Under the pieces are notes generated by a model. It worked only from the letters and a program-made list of their open reading frames with translations. It was not told the origin of the DNA and did not search any database. From IMG/VR virus record IMGVR_UViG_3300025930_000262, positions 1 through 22,951 of that record: a stretch of DNA of 22,951 bases. The stretch is one strand, 5' to 3'. Source of the stretch: a virus. Shown here in pieces: positions 14,201 through 20,643 of this stretch. A program made the translations under genes and the position numbers. The first letter of the stretch is position 1; each line of letters opens with the position of its first letter.

Positions 14201-15485
14201 TGATCGTGATTGCGCCCGTGCGCTCGGGCGGCGGCTCGGCCTGGACCGGCGGGACCACCGGCGGGGCGGGCTCCATGCTCGGGGGGATGGGTTCCTGCCG
14301 TTGTCCCGGGACCACGGTCTCGGGCGGCGGGGTCTCGGACGGCAGCCCCGGGGCTCTTGGTCCTGTCGGCGGGGGCGGCTCGGTTCTTGGCGCGCCCAGC
14401 TCGCCCGGCGGCGTGACCACGGTGTAGTCGCCCTCGATGGTCCGCGGTTCGAGCTGGAGTGGCGCTCTTGGCGGCGGTCCCGGCGGGCGGGCCTCGGTTT
14501 CCGGCGGTCTCGGCTGGGCGCGGCCGGCGCCCAGCCCGGCGTGCAGAGCCCCGAACAGGATCGACGCTGCCAGGTCTTGACCCGCACCGCGGGTCAGCTC
14601 CTCGTTGGTCGGCTGCGGCTCGCCCATGACCATAGGCGTGGCGATGCGGTTGATCGCGCCGACCCCCGGCTGGAGGACCGTCTGCCAGAGCATCTGGCCG
14701 ATCGCGCCGCGGATCGGTCCCGGGATGACCCCGAGCGTGCTCTGCAGCCCGGAACTCACCATAGTCCGCTGGATGGCGTAGTTGACCGCGTCGTCGTGGC
14801 CCATGCCCATCTGCACGGCGTGGAGGTAGTTAGGCCGCAGATCGGCCGCGGCGGTGCCCAGGAAGGTCCCCAGCGCCGCGCCGCCGAGGGTCCCGACCGG
14901 ACCGCCCACCGCGGTCCCGCCGGCCGCCGCGCCGCCGGCCCCGGCGATGATGCCGCCGAGGTTGTGCCCCATGCCGTAGCCCAGCTCGTTCCAGAACCCG
15001 CGCTGCGGCTCGCCCATCGCCGGGCTCGGGCCAAAACTGATCTCCGGGTCCGGGACCGGCGCAAAGGCGTTGCCCGTCAGGGCGGCGCCGACATCCTTGG
15101 CGCCGGCAGGGGCGCCGGCCCCCAGCCCGGAGAAGAACCCCGAGCCCGTGTCCACCGGCTTGGGCGGCTCGATCGGCGTCGTCTGCCACGGGTTTGGGAA
15201 AGCGTCCGGGTCCATGATGTTGGGGGCCACCACTTCCGGCGCCTTCCCGTTCAGCACGCTGGGGACCACGGTCTCTTCGAGCTTTGGCCCCGGCGCAAAG
15301 ACCGCCGAGAGCCCGGCCGGCGCGGGGGCCAGCTCGCCGGTCGCGGCAGCGGTGATCGGAGCGGGCTCTGCTGGTGCCGGCGGCGGCGCAAACGAGAACC
15401 CGGCCAGCGGATCGGACTGTGCTGGTCCCGCGCCCGGCGGCGGGGCAAACGTAAACCCGGCCAGCGGGTCGTTTTGTCCCTGCAT
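8277..15485 (-). CDS. giant polyvalent internal virion (ejection) protein, 2,402 aa
   Basis: By position this is the counterpart of T7 gp16, which enters the cell with the DNA, but it is nearly twice as long. The N-terminus repeats DPLAGFxFAPPP twice. A Gly/Ala-rich hydrophobic stretch lies near 167-218, a Pro-rich linker near 322-498 and a coiled coil near 955-1015. A zincin-like module has HEWTH at 1179-1183 and Glu1305 in YEMLARSHEAYL, resembling the LPD1-type domain of phage polyvalent proteins. SGFFPRIYDRA (near 1600) is also typical of such proteins. The C-terminal third is helical, with hydrophobic segments near 2122-2148 and 2237-2265 and a Gly/Pro-rich linker near 2293-2328. No lytic transglycosylase domain is seen. 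AAGGA precedes the ATG but lies in a hairpin. Peptidase activity and exact domain names are inferred. Confidence 0.85.
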   Translation of the reverse strand: MQGQNDPLAGFTFAPPPGAGPAQSDPLAGFSFAPPPAPAEPAPITAAATGELAPAPAGLSAVFAPGPKLEETVVPSVLNGKAPEVVAPNIMDPDAFPNPWQTTPIEPPKPVDTGSGFFSGLGAGAPAGAKDVGAALTGNAFAPVPDPEISFGPSPAMGEPQRGFWNELGYGMGHNLGGIIAGAGGAAAGGTAVGGPVGTLGGAALGTFLGTAAADLRPNYLHAVQMGMGHDDAVNYAIQRTMVSSGLQSTLGVIPGPIRGAIGQMLWQTVLQPGVGAINRIATPMVMGEPQPTNEELTRGAGQDLAASILFGALHAGLGAGRAQPRPPETEARPPGPPPRAPLQLEPRTIEGDYTVVTPPGELGAPRTEPPPPTGPRAPGLPSETPPPETVVPGQRQEPIPPSMEPAPPVVPPVQAEPPPERTGAITITMPGQPGVPPVVRAEPPPAVIVPPPPAPPVPVAPPAEAPGASPAAPPTTVTTREPEAQPRAETPEAAPDRDAARQQAWDTVQSLQPGDVIHDPMTGDRITVADVIRNKEGEVHGIVITHDNGKNGSLDAKTAGALFLPERPYINAAGERAFEKPATVERAAPEAGAKAPAAEPAAPKITTEPDHLDPTRSVAKNEAGEVVGKGATPEAATADAQKRGNAPYEEAPAARAEPETPAKRPVTKAELEALDKRERDAGNALRRAERDPKTTPERLDTLRQRYEEAADARDNAEGPPSRASYQPGYEPTKPHEQDVAEHQARVDRRVHAEGTDPTPEPSKAGAVFRLDGGGSGSVVRGTDTKGKNWIGTGQVLTRADVLARAAAAQEKTKTAGPTRPVTSEALTKVTTPDRGVKYEPVTWERQVTDPDTGQVLMIGTKADGTLVALQKPIYDALHAAAGKDGEIVAGTGKDDRLFARTVDTHTSRVDYPGVGMPRRLDQDRARVWAKGADKPAAKDLGKPVGRTEPATGPGTRSAQREQLDKLIATRDKLNSKARTPAEQRKFQAVERQIAALEQQIAKTEGTPPAAPRTTEDVAGASDVSARGGRKVPFQGPEPVGRPRNLLDFKFNDGTSVFRSVFEEAGHDPNLAQSYPIDRQVRILAQHQKDLFGFREVRVPGRGGREPTRVELHQAAEAILDTTRAYKDGMAAVGLPYEAASNHGKLALEYVPKGSTNWFGQYVFDGTIKIQSGANAYGHEWTHAIDHMLAERFTNNPAHMNNLLSQYARGSGLNTVDNVQAAFAKLINTLFYQDTALATRRLALEVDAAKVDKQGNPTKQALNAQEQLVKLEGAGSKLRIHSSEFRKLSAQFQPGKADYWASVYEMLARSHEAYLSRKMQQQGLDPRGFVMPDEAYVNMVDRQLSMAYPKEAERHAIFDAWDEVHQAMANEAILSNGKPPGDFADYGASDPHHWPITAPNTRKTDFAKQARAEISRYRNLTFRQFKEGVLGLDPNRPEPLPGHSRATRIADGFRTAVYAYRSMMKVIVARAPPEAQKILQPIMDSVATQPGTGRVIGGTFQERVNDKSNELLGNYANILTNHGYDPRFNDITYEERLMLRHLLTGGGTKMPSPNDPTQTVTIPKKIVDLHGDVRDLLNRTWDEADRAGLNIGYAKSGFFPRIYDRARAAVHPTEFRKAAGELYSLMFDQEVGTPGADPQALWEKWSTLPRESQQLAGQGNAQLPNQMGELNQNLRRQREIEAKPNPTAAEQTELAKLQAEAKQLAIDAHPGLRDFISEVNAADWHANLVGGQLADFDTSSPSGKYLNARQLPPEADEIMARGGFLHMDPHVVLPGYFHSVARRIAQAKLFGPNEELLHEAKAKLDRIDFMNGDDTTKFFTLIRDVTGRANLGGWHRFAQPMHNAAFTAGTLATMERAVWASLTEPMAASMVTGEVTAGFRNIGYWLGHLAGTAGARDRTALAEYLHVVQSPMQDAIMLSRMGSDVSDSIRANRIQSNFFKATWLTQVTNAQRAASVGTSHWFLTKLAQHLLSTETGDRAEIARKNAGRWFRDLGLPDDMHENFAQMLVDLQGQLPTSQLLQNANRSNKYGGMGDAYRLSVQRLVDRMIQNPHKVDRAMLSDVPVIGLAFQLQSFNYSFQKNVINPALAEFFEHTYPQARDTAKARGASPAAARMKGAAALTSAGVNTAAIVASIVGAATLMAIVRQLIFAPDQVKKHQEDGDLWEYFRDLGFARSGLNGVLDPLLQTWNHLKYASDISALVHGATINTYAKNLQEVLMPQWSGEDPNTNTAKFNQAKAGYNLIGVPLTALVLSYLSSLGPVGRAGLALPLQWGTSPDAANRFATWWSGPKGQVRPGGGGGGIPAPPGIPKLPGMPGMPKLGGGGGGETEKKGGSSMWQMGMGLADDLLVPASRYLGPVISQAPLPLKIGAGIAGAGYAAYKSWESNAPFRNNPNPPPKRASQ
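15378..15470 (-). repeat. duplicated DPLAGFxFAPPP motif at the ejection protein N-terminus
   Basis: Residues 6-17 and 25-36 read DPLAGFTFAPPP and DPLAGFSFAPPP, a 19-residue period, encoded at 15435-15470 and 15378-15413. They sit in an otherwise disordered, Pro-rich leader. A short repeated motif at the extreme N-terminus could be a docking or packaging tag; this is inference. Confidence 0.8.
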
Positions 15486-15486
15486 G

Positions 15487-16212
15487 TCAGCCGATCCTTC
15501 GGCTCAGCGGCAGCGGCGCCCCCGGCGGCAGGATGAGCGGCTGCGGCTCCGGCTGGGCCGGCTGGGCTCCCTGGGTCAGCAGGGACCCGAGCGAGTTGGC
15601 GCCGCTGAGGAGCGGGTTGTTCTGGCTCGCCGCCATCTTGAAATAGGCCACCCGGGCGTCGGCGGCGGCCTGGGCCTGGGCCACCGCCTCCGGGTCCGGC
15701 GGCGGTCCGGCTGGTGCCGCCGGGGCAGCCGGCGGCTCCGGCGTGGACGGTATGATGTCGGTGTTCGTGTCGCTGTCCGGGGTGCGGGACAAGCCGCTCT
15801 TATAGCCCGAAGGCGCTTTTGCATAGCCCCCGCCCCCGAGCCCGCGCATCCGGCCGCCGCCTGGCGCTATCATCTCCAGGTGGTTTTCTTCCTTCGCCAT
15901 CCCGGTCAGGGGGTAGTTGACCCCGTAGTTGGAGCCGTTGGCGCGCACCCAGGCGATGACTTCCGGGTCTTTCGTCGTATCGACGGCAAAGCCGTGGCTG
16001 TGCTGGCTGTCCTTAACCTCGGGATTGACCTGGGCCTGGCGGGCCGGGGACCGGAAGCCCGAGAGGATGTTGAACTTGGCCGCGATGTTAGGCGGCATAG
16101 CGGCGTGCATCGCCAGGATGCGCCGGGCGAACTCCGAGTGGACGCCCTCGACACTGCTCAGCCCGCCCGGGACGGCGTTGCCGATCGCGATTTCGCCCAG
16201 GGTCTTTGCCAT
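15487..16212 (-). CDS. M15-type D,D-peptidase, virion-associated wall-cleaving enzyme
   Basis: A 241-residue protein whose first 120 residues match the M15 (VanY/peptidase M15A) zinc peptidases that cut peptidoglycan peptide bridges. Seen are FNILSGFRSPARQ (47-59), the SxHxxGxAxD motif as SQHSHGFAVD (Ser69, His71, Asp78) and EENHLEM with Glu108 as general base and His111 as the third zinc ligand. The rest is a Pro/Ala-rich linker and a short C-terminal tail, unlike a compact endolysin. There is no signal peptide. It lies between internal virion genes, one base upstream of the ejection protein, so it probably acts inside the virion to open the cell wall at infection. The start codon overlaps the preceding stop by one base (TAATG). 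It could be an endolysin instead, but the location argues against that. Confidence 0.8.
   Translation of the reverse strand: MAKTLGEIAIGNAVPGGLSSVEGVHSEFARRILAMHAAMPPNIAAKFNILSGFRSPARQAQVNPEVKDSQHSHGFAVDTTKDPEVIAWVRANGSNYGVNYPLTGMAKEENHLEMIAPGGGRMRGLGGGGYAKAPSGYKSGLSRTPDSDTNTDIIPSTPEPPAAPAAPAGPPPDPEAVAQAQAAADARVAYFKMAASQNNPLLSGANSLGSLLTQGAQPAQPEPQPLILPPGAPLPLSRRIG
15489..15504 (-). promoter_or_regulatory. ribosome-site hairpin before the ejection-protein gene
   Basis: On the minus strand AGCCGA-AGGA-TCGGCT forms a 6-bp stem whose loop is the AGGA core of the ribosome binding site. It ends 3 bases before the ATG at 15485. The upstream peptidase gene's TGA (15489-15487) overlaps the stem's 3' end, so a ribosome finishing that gene would open the hairpin. 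Translational coupling is the likely effect. Confidence 0.5.
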
Positions 16213-18107
16213 TACGGCATCGGGTAGACAAAGCCGTTGCGGACAACGACGCGCGTTCGCCCGTCCGCGGAGGTTCCGATATGTCCGTCAGCCGTCCCCG
16301 CCGGCGCCACGGCGATCGCCCCCGGCGGCAGCGGTGTCTGCGGCGGCACCTGCGGCGGCTGCTGGGTGCTCGGCGGCACGATGGCGGAGCTGACCGAGCG
16401 CCGCATCGTGATCGGCGGGAGTTTTCCCGCGGCGTAAGGCTGCTTGGTCTTCGGGTCGAGCAGATCGACCCGGAAATGCTCTTGCTGGGTCGGGTTCCCG
16501 TTCTTGTCGTAACCCGTCTTCATTATCGACGTGTGCCCGGAAAGGCCCTGCTGACGGGACTGCTGCAGGTTGATGTACCCTTCATCCGCCAGCTGCTGGA
16601 TCGCCTTGTCTGTCGAAGCGGCGCGGTCGCCGCGGGTCTGCGGGTCCATCCTGAAATACTGGTTCGACAGATCGAGCAGGGCGGTCGACAACTCAGGCGA
16701 GGAACCTGCCGGGTGCAGGTTGGTAAAGGTCTGCCCGCCCGGGAAACCGCCGGGGGGCACCGGCATGGCGTTGGCCAGCCGCGTGTCGATCAGGAACTGG
16801 TTTTCGTAGTTTTCGGTCGGGGTCTTTGGCGGCACGCCCGCGCCGAGAGCTGCCTGCTTGTCGCGAAGCGCCTGGGCTGTCGCCGGGTCGGGTGCGTTGA
16901 TGACAGCCGAGTTGAGGACCGCATCCCACTCGTCTTTGCTCTTGGGGACCGCTCGCAGACCCCGGGCGATGCCGTCCTTGTTTGTCGCCTTGATAATCTG
17001 GGTCGGGTTCGCGCTGTTCGGGTCGATCCACTCCGTGATCTTGTTCTCCTCGGCCGCCGCGGCTGCGCGCACTCTTTCCTGCTCGACAGCGACGGTGGGC
17101 TCGTAGGCCGGCTGTCCGGTGGCCTTGTCCCGTGTCTCGAAGGTCGCGACGCCGTTTCGGAGGACCACCTGGGGGGCCTTGTCGAACTCGTGCCGCTTCT
17201 CGTCCGCTTGTATCCGGGCCGACCCCAGCGTGCCCGCCAGGCTTTGGTCGGACCCGTAGCGAGAGGCCGCCGCGGTAATCTCATGCCCCTTGATCGACGC
17301 GTCGGCGCCGATCCTGGCCGCCCCCAGCGTGCCCTGCAGGCCAAGCTCGTGCCCCTTGACCGCCGCGGCGGCAGCAATGTCGGCGCCGACCGGCGCGGCC
17401 TGGCCGGTCGAAGCGAGAAGCTCATGGTAGGTGTGAGCGTCGATCCGGCCTTGCCGGAACGCCTCGCCGATAGCTTGCTGCCCGATCAGCCCGGCCATGC
17501 TGGCGTCATAGCCCGCCGCCGCGGCCAGCGTACCCAGCCCCTGGACGTTCAGGTTGGGCGGCAATGGCGCCGGCGAGCCGTTCGAGGCTGCCGGGCCGGT
17601 CGTCTTTAGTCCGCCGTTGGGGTCGGTGGTACTGCCAGGATGGACGCTCCCCGCGACCGGGTCGTTGCCCGGGACCGAACCATCCGACCCAGTCGTGTTA
17701 GGCGCCGGGGGCGAGACCGCCGATGGTGACGAGTACTCCGGCGGGGTGCCTGCCGTCAGGGGCGCTATCGCGGCCGGCAAGGCCTGCACGACTTGTCCCG
17801 GGCTGGGCGCAACGACACCGCTCATCGGCAGGTTAGCCGGCGGCGCCAGGATCGGCGCCGCGCCGGTCAACGGCGGCTGGGTAAAGCTGATCGGTGCCGG
17901 CGGCGCAACCCCGGGCTGCGTGGTCTGCAACAGCCGGCTGATCGCGTTCTGCTGGCCGATCAGCTTGTTGCTCTCAAGCTGCGCCTTGCGCGCCTCCGCG
18001 CCATAGTAATAGGAGTGCGCCGCCTTGCTCGGGTCGGGGAACAGCGCACCGCCGAGCGACTTGATCGCGGAGTTCCAGCCCTCTTCGCCGCTGTAGTCGA
18101 TCGGCAT
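16212..18107 (-). CDS. internal virion protein (631 aa), gp15-like by position
   Basis: I do not recognise a named family. The N-terminus (MPIDYSGEEGWNSAIKSLGG, then YYYGAEARKAQLESNKL) is helical; residues 65-190 are a Pro/Ser/Thr-rich disordered stretch. Residues 250-310 hold an internal repeat: LQGTLGAARIGADxxIKGHE (257-276) and LAGTLGSARIQADEKRHEF (290-308). A mixed region follows, with helical QYFRMDPQTRGDRAASTDKA and a C-terminal HIGTSADGRTRVVVRNG. It lies where T7 has gene 15, between a gp14-like protein and the wall enzyme and gp16-like protein, so a role in the ejection channel is likely. The start ATG has a GGGGG-rich site upstream. Confidence 0.7.
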   Translation of the reverse strand: MPIDYSGEEGWNSAIKSLGGALFPDPSKAAHSYYYGAEARKAQLESNKLIGQQNAISRLLQTTQPGVAPPAPISFTQPPLTGAAPILAPPANLPMSGVVAPSPGQVVQALPAAIAPLTAGTPPEYSSPSAVSPPAPNTTGSDGSVPGNDPVAGSVHPGSTTDPNGGLKTTGPAASNGSPAPLPPNLNVQGLGTLAAAAGYDASMAGLIGQQAIGEAFRQGRIDAHTYHELLASTGQAAPVGADIAAAAAVKGHELGLQGTLGAARIGADASIKGHEITAAASRYGSDQSLAGTLGSARIQADEKRHEFDKAPQVVLRNGVATFETRDKATGQPAYEPTVAVEQERVRAAAAAEENKITEWIDPNSANPTQIIKATNKDGIARGLRAVPKSKDEWDAVLNSAVINAPDPATAQALRDKQAALGAGVPPKTPTENYENQFLIDTRLANAMPVPPGGFPGGQTFTNLHPAGSSPELSTALLDLSNQYFRMDPQTRGDRAASTDKAIQQLADEGYINLQQSRQQGLSGHTSIMKTGYDKNGNPTQQEHFRVDLLDPKTKQPYAAGKLPPITMRRSVSSAIVPPSTQQPPQVPPQTPLPPGAIAVAPAGTADGHIGTSADGRTRVVVRNGFVYPMP

Positions 18108-19190
18108 TTAGAGCCCCCAACCATAGAAGTTCGAGCCCGTGCTGTTGACCGCCGGCATCACGGTGCTGGGCAGGCTGTAGGTGGACGTCGGCCCCTTAAA
18201 CAGCGACGAGAGGCCCTGGCCGCCGCCGTAATACGCGCCGGCCTGTATGCCCAGGTTGCCGATACCCGAGAGTATCCGGGCGCGCGACTGCGCGGCCTCG
18301 GCGTTGGCCTTGGCCTGGGCCGCCTCGTTGGCGGCGATCGTCGTCGCGTTGGACTGGCCGAGGTTGGCGAGGTCGACGGCGTTGCCGTAGCTGAGCCCCG
18401 CCGCGTCGAGCGCGTTCTGGCCGCGCGACTGCAGGAGGGTGTCGTAGGCCTGCCCCATCTGGGTCGCGCCGGTGTAGTTCACCCTGGACGGCAGCAGGCG
18501 GACATCGCTCCCCGCCCGGAGCAGCTTGTCGGCAAACGCCGCCGGCATGATCCCCGCCCGGTTGGCGGCGATTGCCGTCCCGGTCTCCTGCGGGACCGCC
18601 GAGTAGGAACCTGCCCGGGCGATCTTCGCGCCGTACTCGCGGACGTTGGTCGCCGCCTGGGCGGTGCGCCGCGCCAAGGCGGCCTGGGCCACCGGGTCCT
18701 GCACCCCGCTGTTCGGGTCGGTCGGGGCCGGTCCTGTCGCCTGGCTGTCCTGGCCTTGCTGCACGAGGGCCAGCGCCTGCTGCTCGCGATCCTTCTGCTG
18801 CGATATCTGGGCGTCGGCATTGGTCCTGGCGAGCAGGTCCTGCGACGCCTGGTCCCCGGCCCGGCGATACTCTTCGGCCCGCTGGTTCTCGGCGTTGAGG
18901 GTGTCTTGAAAACCCTGCAGCGCGTCCTGCTGCTGGCGGCGCATCTGGGTCGCCGACGTGTCCCGCGCCTCCAGGGTCTGCCGCATTGCCTCGCCTTGTC
19001 CCGCGGTCTGCTGCAGCCCGGCGTTGATGCGCTGGGTGAAGCCCTGGTTCTGGGCGAGCTGGGTCATGCGGTTCTGGTTGGCGATCGCCTGCTGGGCCTG
19101 CTGCGCCGCCTTCGACTGCTGCATCGTGCCCATCAGCGACAAGCCGGTCCCGGCCACCATCGCGATGCCCATCGAGACTGGATCGCACAT
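18108..19190 (-). CDS. internal virion protein B-like (gp14-like, 360 aa)
   Basis: A 360-residue protein starting MCDPVSMGIAMVAGTGLSL. The Met-Cys start followed by a hydrophobic Gly/Ala helix and a Gln/Ala-rich coiled coil (QQSKAAQQAQQAIANQNRM) is the layout I recall for T7 gp14, the internal core protein that forms a pore in the outer membrane during ejection. Residues 20-150 are strongly coiled-coil and Gln-rich, the middle is Ala-rich, and the C-terminus is Gly/Ser-rich and aromatic (AYYGGGQGLSSLFKG, ending NFYGWGL). The gene ends directly before the 631-residue protein's start codon. Assignment is by architecture and position only. Confidence 0.7.
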   Translation of the reverse strand: MCDPVSMGIAMVAGTGLSLMGTMQQSKAAQQAQQAIANQNRMTQLAQNQGFTQRINAGLQQTAGQGEAMRQTLEARDTSATQMRRQQQDALQGFQDTLNAENQRAEEYRRAGDQASQDLLARTNADAQISQQKDREQQALALVQQGQDSQATGPAPTDPNSGVQDPVAQAALARRTAQAATNVREYGAKIARAGSYSAVPQETGTAIAANRAGIMPAAFADKLLRAGSDVRLLPSRVNYTGATQMGQAYDTLLQSRGQNALDAAGLSYGNAVDLANLGQSNATTIAANEAAQAKANAEAAQSRARILSGIGNLGIQAGAYYGGGQGLSSLFKGPTSTYSLPSTVMPAVNSTGSNFYGWGL

Positions 19191-19193
19191 GGC

Positions 19194-20156
19194 TTAGTAC
19201 CCCCGGGTGGTGGTAGAGCCGGTGCCTCCGGGGTTGGTCCCGGCGAAGCCGCGGCTGAACTGGCCCCGGATGTCACCCGACTGGAGCCCCGAAAGGGCAC
19301 TGGCGCCGGCCCCCAAGATCCCGGCGAAGATGTTCCCCAGGGTGTTGACGGTCGGGACCGCGTTGACGCTGGAGACCACGTCGCCGGCGGTGCTCTGGAG
19401 GCCCGAGATCGCGTTGCGCTGGGTCTGCAGGGACGAGTTGATCGCCTCGTTGGTGCTGCCGGCGATCGGCGAGCCGATGCTCTGGGTCGCCTGCAGCTGA
19501 TCGAGCAGGTTCTGCTTCGAGGCGATGATGCTGCTGCGCAGCTGGTCCGCGGCGGTCTGCGCGTTGGCGGTCTGCAGATCCGCGGCGCGCCCCGCAGTCT
19601 CCTGCAGAAGACCCGTCTGGTTGACCCCGGCCTGGGACGAAGAGAGACCCTGCCGCGCCAGCTGAAAACCGAGGTCCTTGGTAGCCTGGTTCCGCTGGTA
19701 GTTGATGTCGTCCATCGCCTTGGTCATGTAGTCCCGGCGGTACTGGTCGAAGACCTTGTCGCTGCCGGTGAACCGGGCGAAGGCGCTGTTGATCGCGTTG
19801 GTCCCCTCGCTGAACTGCCGGTTGCGCCCGGCATCGTAAGTCGACTGCCGGTCGGCCTGTTCCTGGGCCTGGCGTTTTTGCTGCTCGGTCTGCTCGTTCT
19901 GTAAATTAACCTGCTTCTCGTTGAAACGCTGTTGCTGGTCGGCGATCTCGCGCTGCGCCTGGATCTGCTTGTCGCTCAGATCAGCCGCCGCCATCTGCTG
20001 GTACTGCGCGACGGTCGTCGCGCCCCGCCCGGCGTAGTCGCCCGGGACGCCCTCCTCGAACTGGATCGGGATGTGCGCGCCGGTCTCAGGGTCAACTCGA
20101 TAGCCGGTAACCATCCTGGGTCCGCTTTGGACCTTTTGGGCGCCGAAAAAGCACAT
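19194..20156 (-). CDS. internal virion protein, Gln-rich coiled coil (320 aa)
   Basis: A 320-residue protein beginning MCFFGAQKVQSGPRM. After a short beta-like part (YRVDPETGAHIPIQFEEG) it is a long Gln/Glu/Arg-rich coiled coil from about residue 60 to 120, then helices with KVFDQYRRDYMTKAMDD, and a Gly/Ala-rich C-terminus (FAGILGAGASALSGLQSG). A YRRDY segment also occurs, from memory, in T7 gp14, hinting that this and the next gene share a gp14-like origin. GGGGAGGA lies 7 bases before ATG 20156, which decides this start even though it lies 65 bases inside the upstream gene. The Met-Cys start is shared with the next gene. Confidence 0.7.
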   Translation of the reverse strand: MCFFGAQKVQSGPRMVTGYRVDPETGAHIPIQFEEGVPGDYAGRGATTVAQYQQMAAADLSDKQIQAQREIADQQQRFNEKQVNLQNEQTEQQKRQAQEQADRQSTYDAGRNRQFSEGTNAINSAFARFTGSDKVFDQYRRDYMTKAMDDINYQRNQATKDLGFQLARQGLSSSQAGVNQTGLLQETAGRAADLQTANAQTAADQLRSSIIASKQNLLDQLQATQSIGSPIAGSTNEAINSSLQTQRNAISGLQSTAGDVVSSVNAVPTVNTLGNIFAGILGAGASALSGLQSGDIRGQFSRGFAGTNPGGTGSTTTRGY

Positions 20157-20643
20157 CGTCAGTCCTCCCCTGGGTCAGATCCAGGACGTACAAAAGGAAG
20201 TCTTCGCGGTTGCGGCCGAAGCTCTTCAAGAGGGCCTCGACCTCGCCGCCGAACATCTCGATCCAGCGACGACTGTCGCTGTTGTCGGCCAGCACATAGG
20301 CCTCGATGCGGTGGTAATTGGCGTTCTGCAGGCTCGGGATGATGAACCCGCGCGCCCAGCGGGTGATCGGCCGCACCACCTTGCGCCACTTGTCGGTCCC
20401 AAAGGCGCCGCCGATCACCACCCCGGGACGCACCGGGACCATGCCGGTCGCCGCCACCGGCTCGTCGTCGAAGTACCAGAGCTTCCAAAGGTCGCCGGCA
20501 CAGGCCAGGACCTCGGAGACAAACTGGTCCTCGTCATCGGTCCAGCGCAGCGCAAAGATTTCCTGCCGGTCCCGCGCCCGCAGATGCTGCACGATGTAGG
20601 CGAGGGGCTCGCGTTCGACCTGGGAGTGACCGACCCGGCCCAT
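20092..20643 (-). CDS. T7 gp13-like GNAT-fold protein (DUF2833 type)
   Basis: A 183-residue protein resembling the gp13/DUF2833 group, which has an acetyltransferase (GNAT) fold and is needed for virion assembly in T7-like phages. It shows AYIVQHLRARDRQEIFALRW at the N-terminus, KLWYFDDEPVAATGMVPV as the central beta strands, FGTDKWRKVVRPITRWARG, and the GNAT-like ending NYHRIEAYVLADNSDSRRWI with EMFGGEVEALLKSFG. The usual acetyl-CoA loop (R/QxxGxG/A) is not obvious, so catalysis is doubtful. Its start overlaps the stop of the tail protein (TAATG), and its last 65 bases overlap the next gene. It lies exactly where T7 has gene 13. Confidence 0.8.
   Translation of the reverse strand: MGRVGHSQVEREPLAYIVQHLRARDRQEIFALRWTDDEDQFVSEVLACAGDLWKLWYFDDEPVAATGMVPVRPGVVIGGAFGTDKWRKVVRPITRWARGFIIPSLQNANYHRIEAYVLADNSDSRRWIEMFGGEVEALLKSFGRNREDFLLYVLDLTQGRTDDVLFRRPKGPKRTQDGYRLSS

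Noticed and set aside
8277-15485. An N4-type virion RNA polymerase
   Set aside because: The size and position are suggestive, but no T7-family RNA polymerase motifs were seen; zincin-like and helical modules are found instead.
12768-15536. A 922-codon open frame on the plus strand opposite the ejection protein
   Set aside because: High G+C makes stops rare in antisense frames. The product is low-complexity Arg/Gly-rich, has no motifs and lies opposite a better-supported gene.
17793-19904. A 703-codon plus-strand frame across two internal virion genes
   Set aside because: It is Arg/Leu-rich antisense that crosses well-formed gene boundaries on the minus strand.
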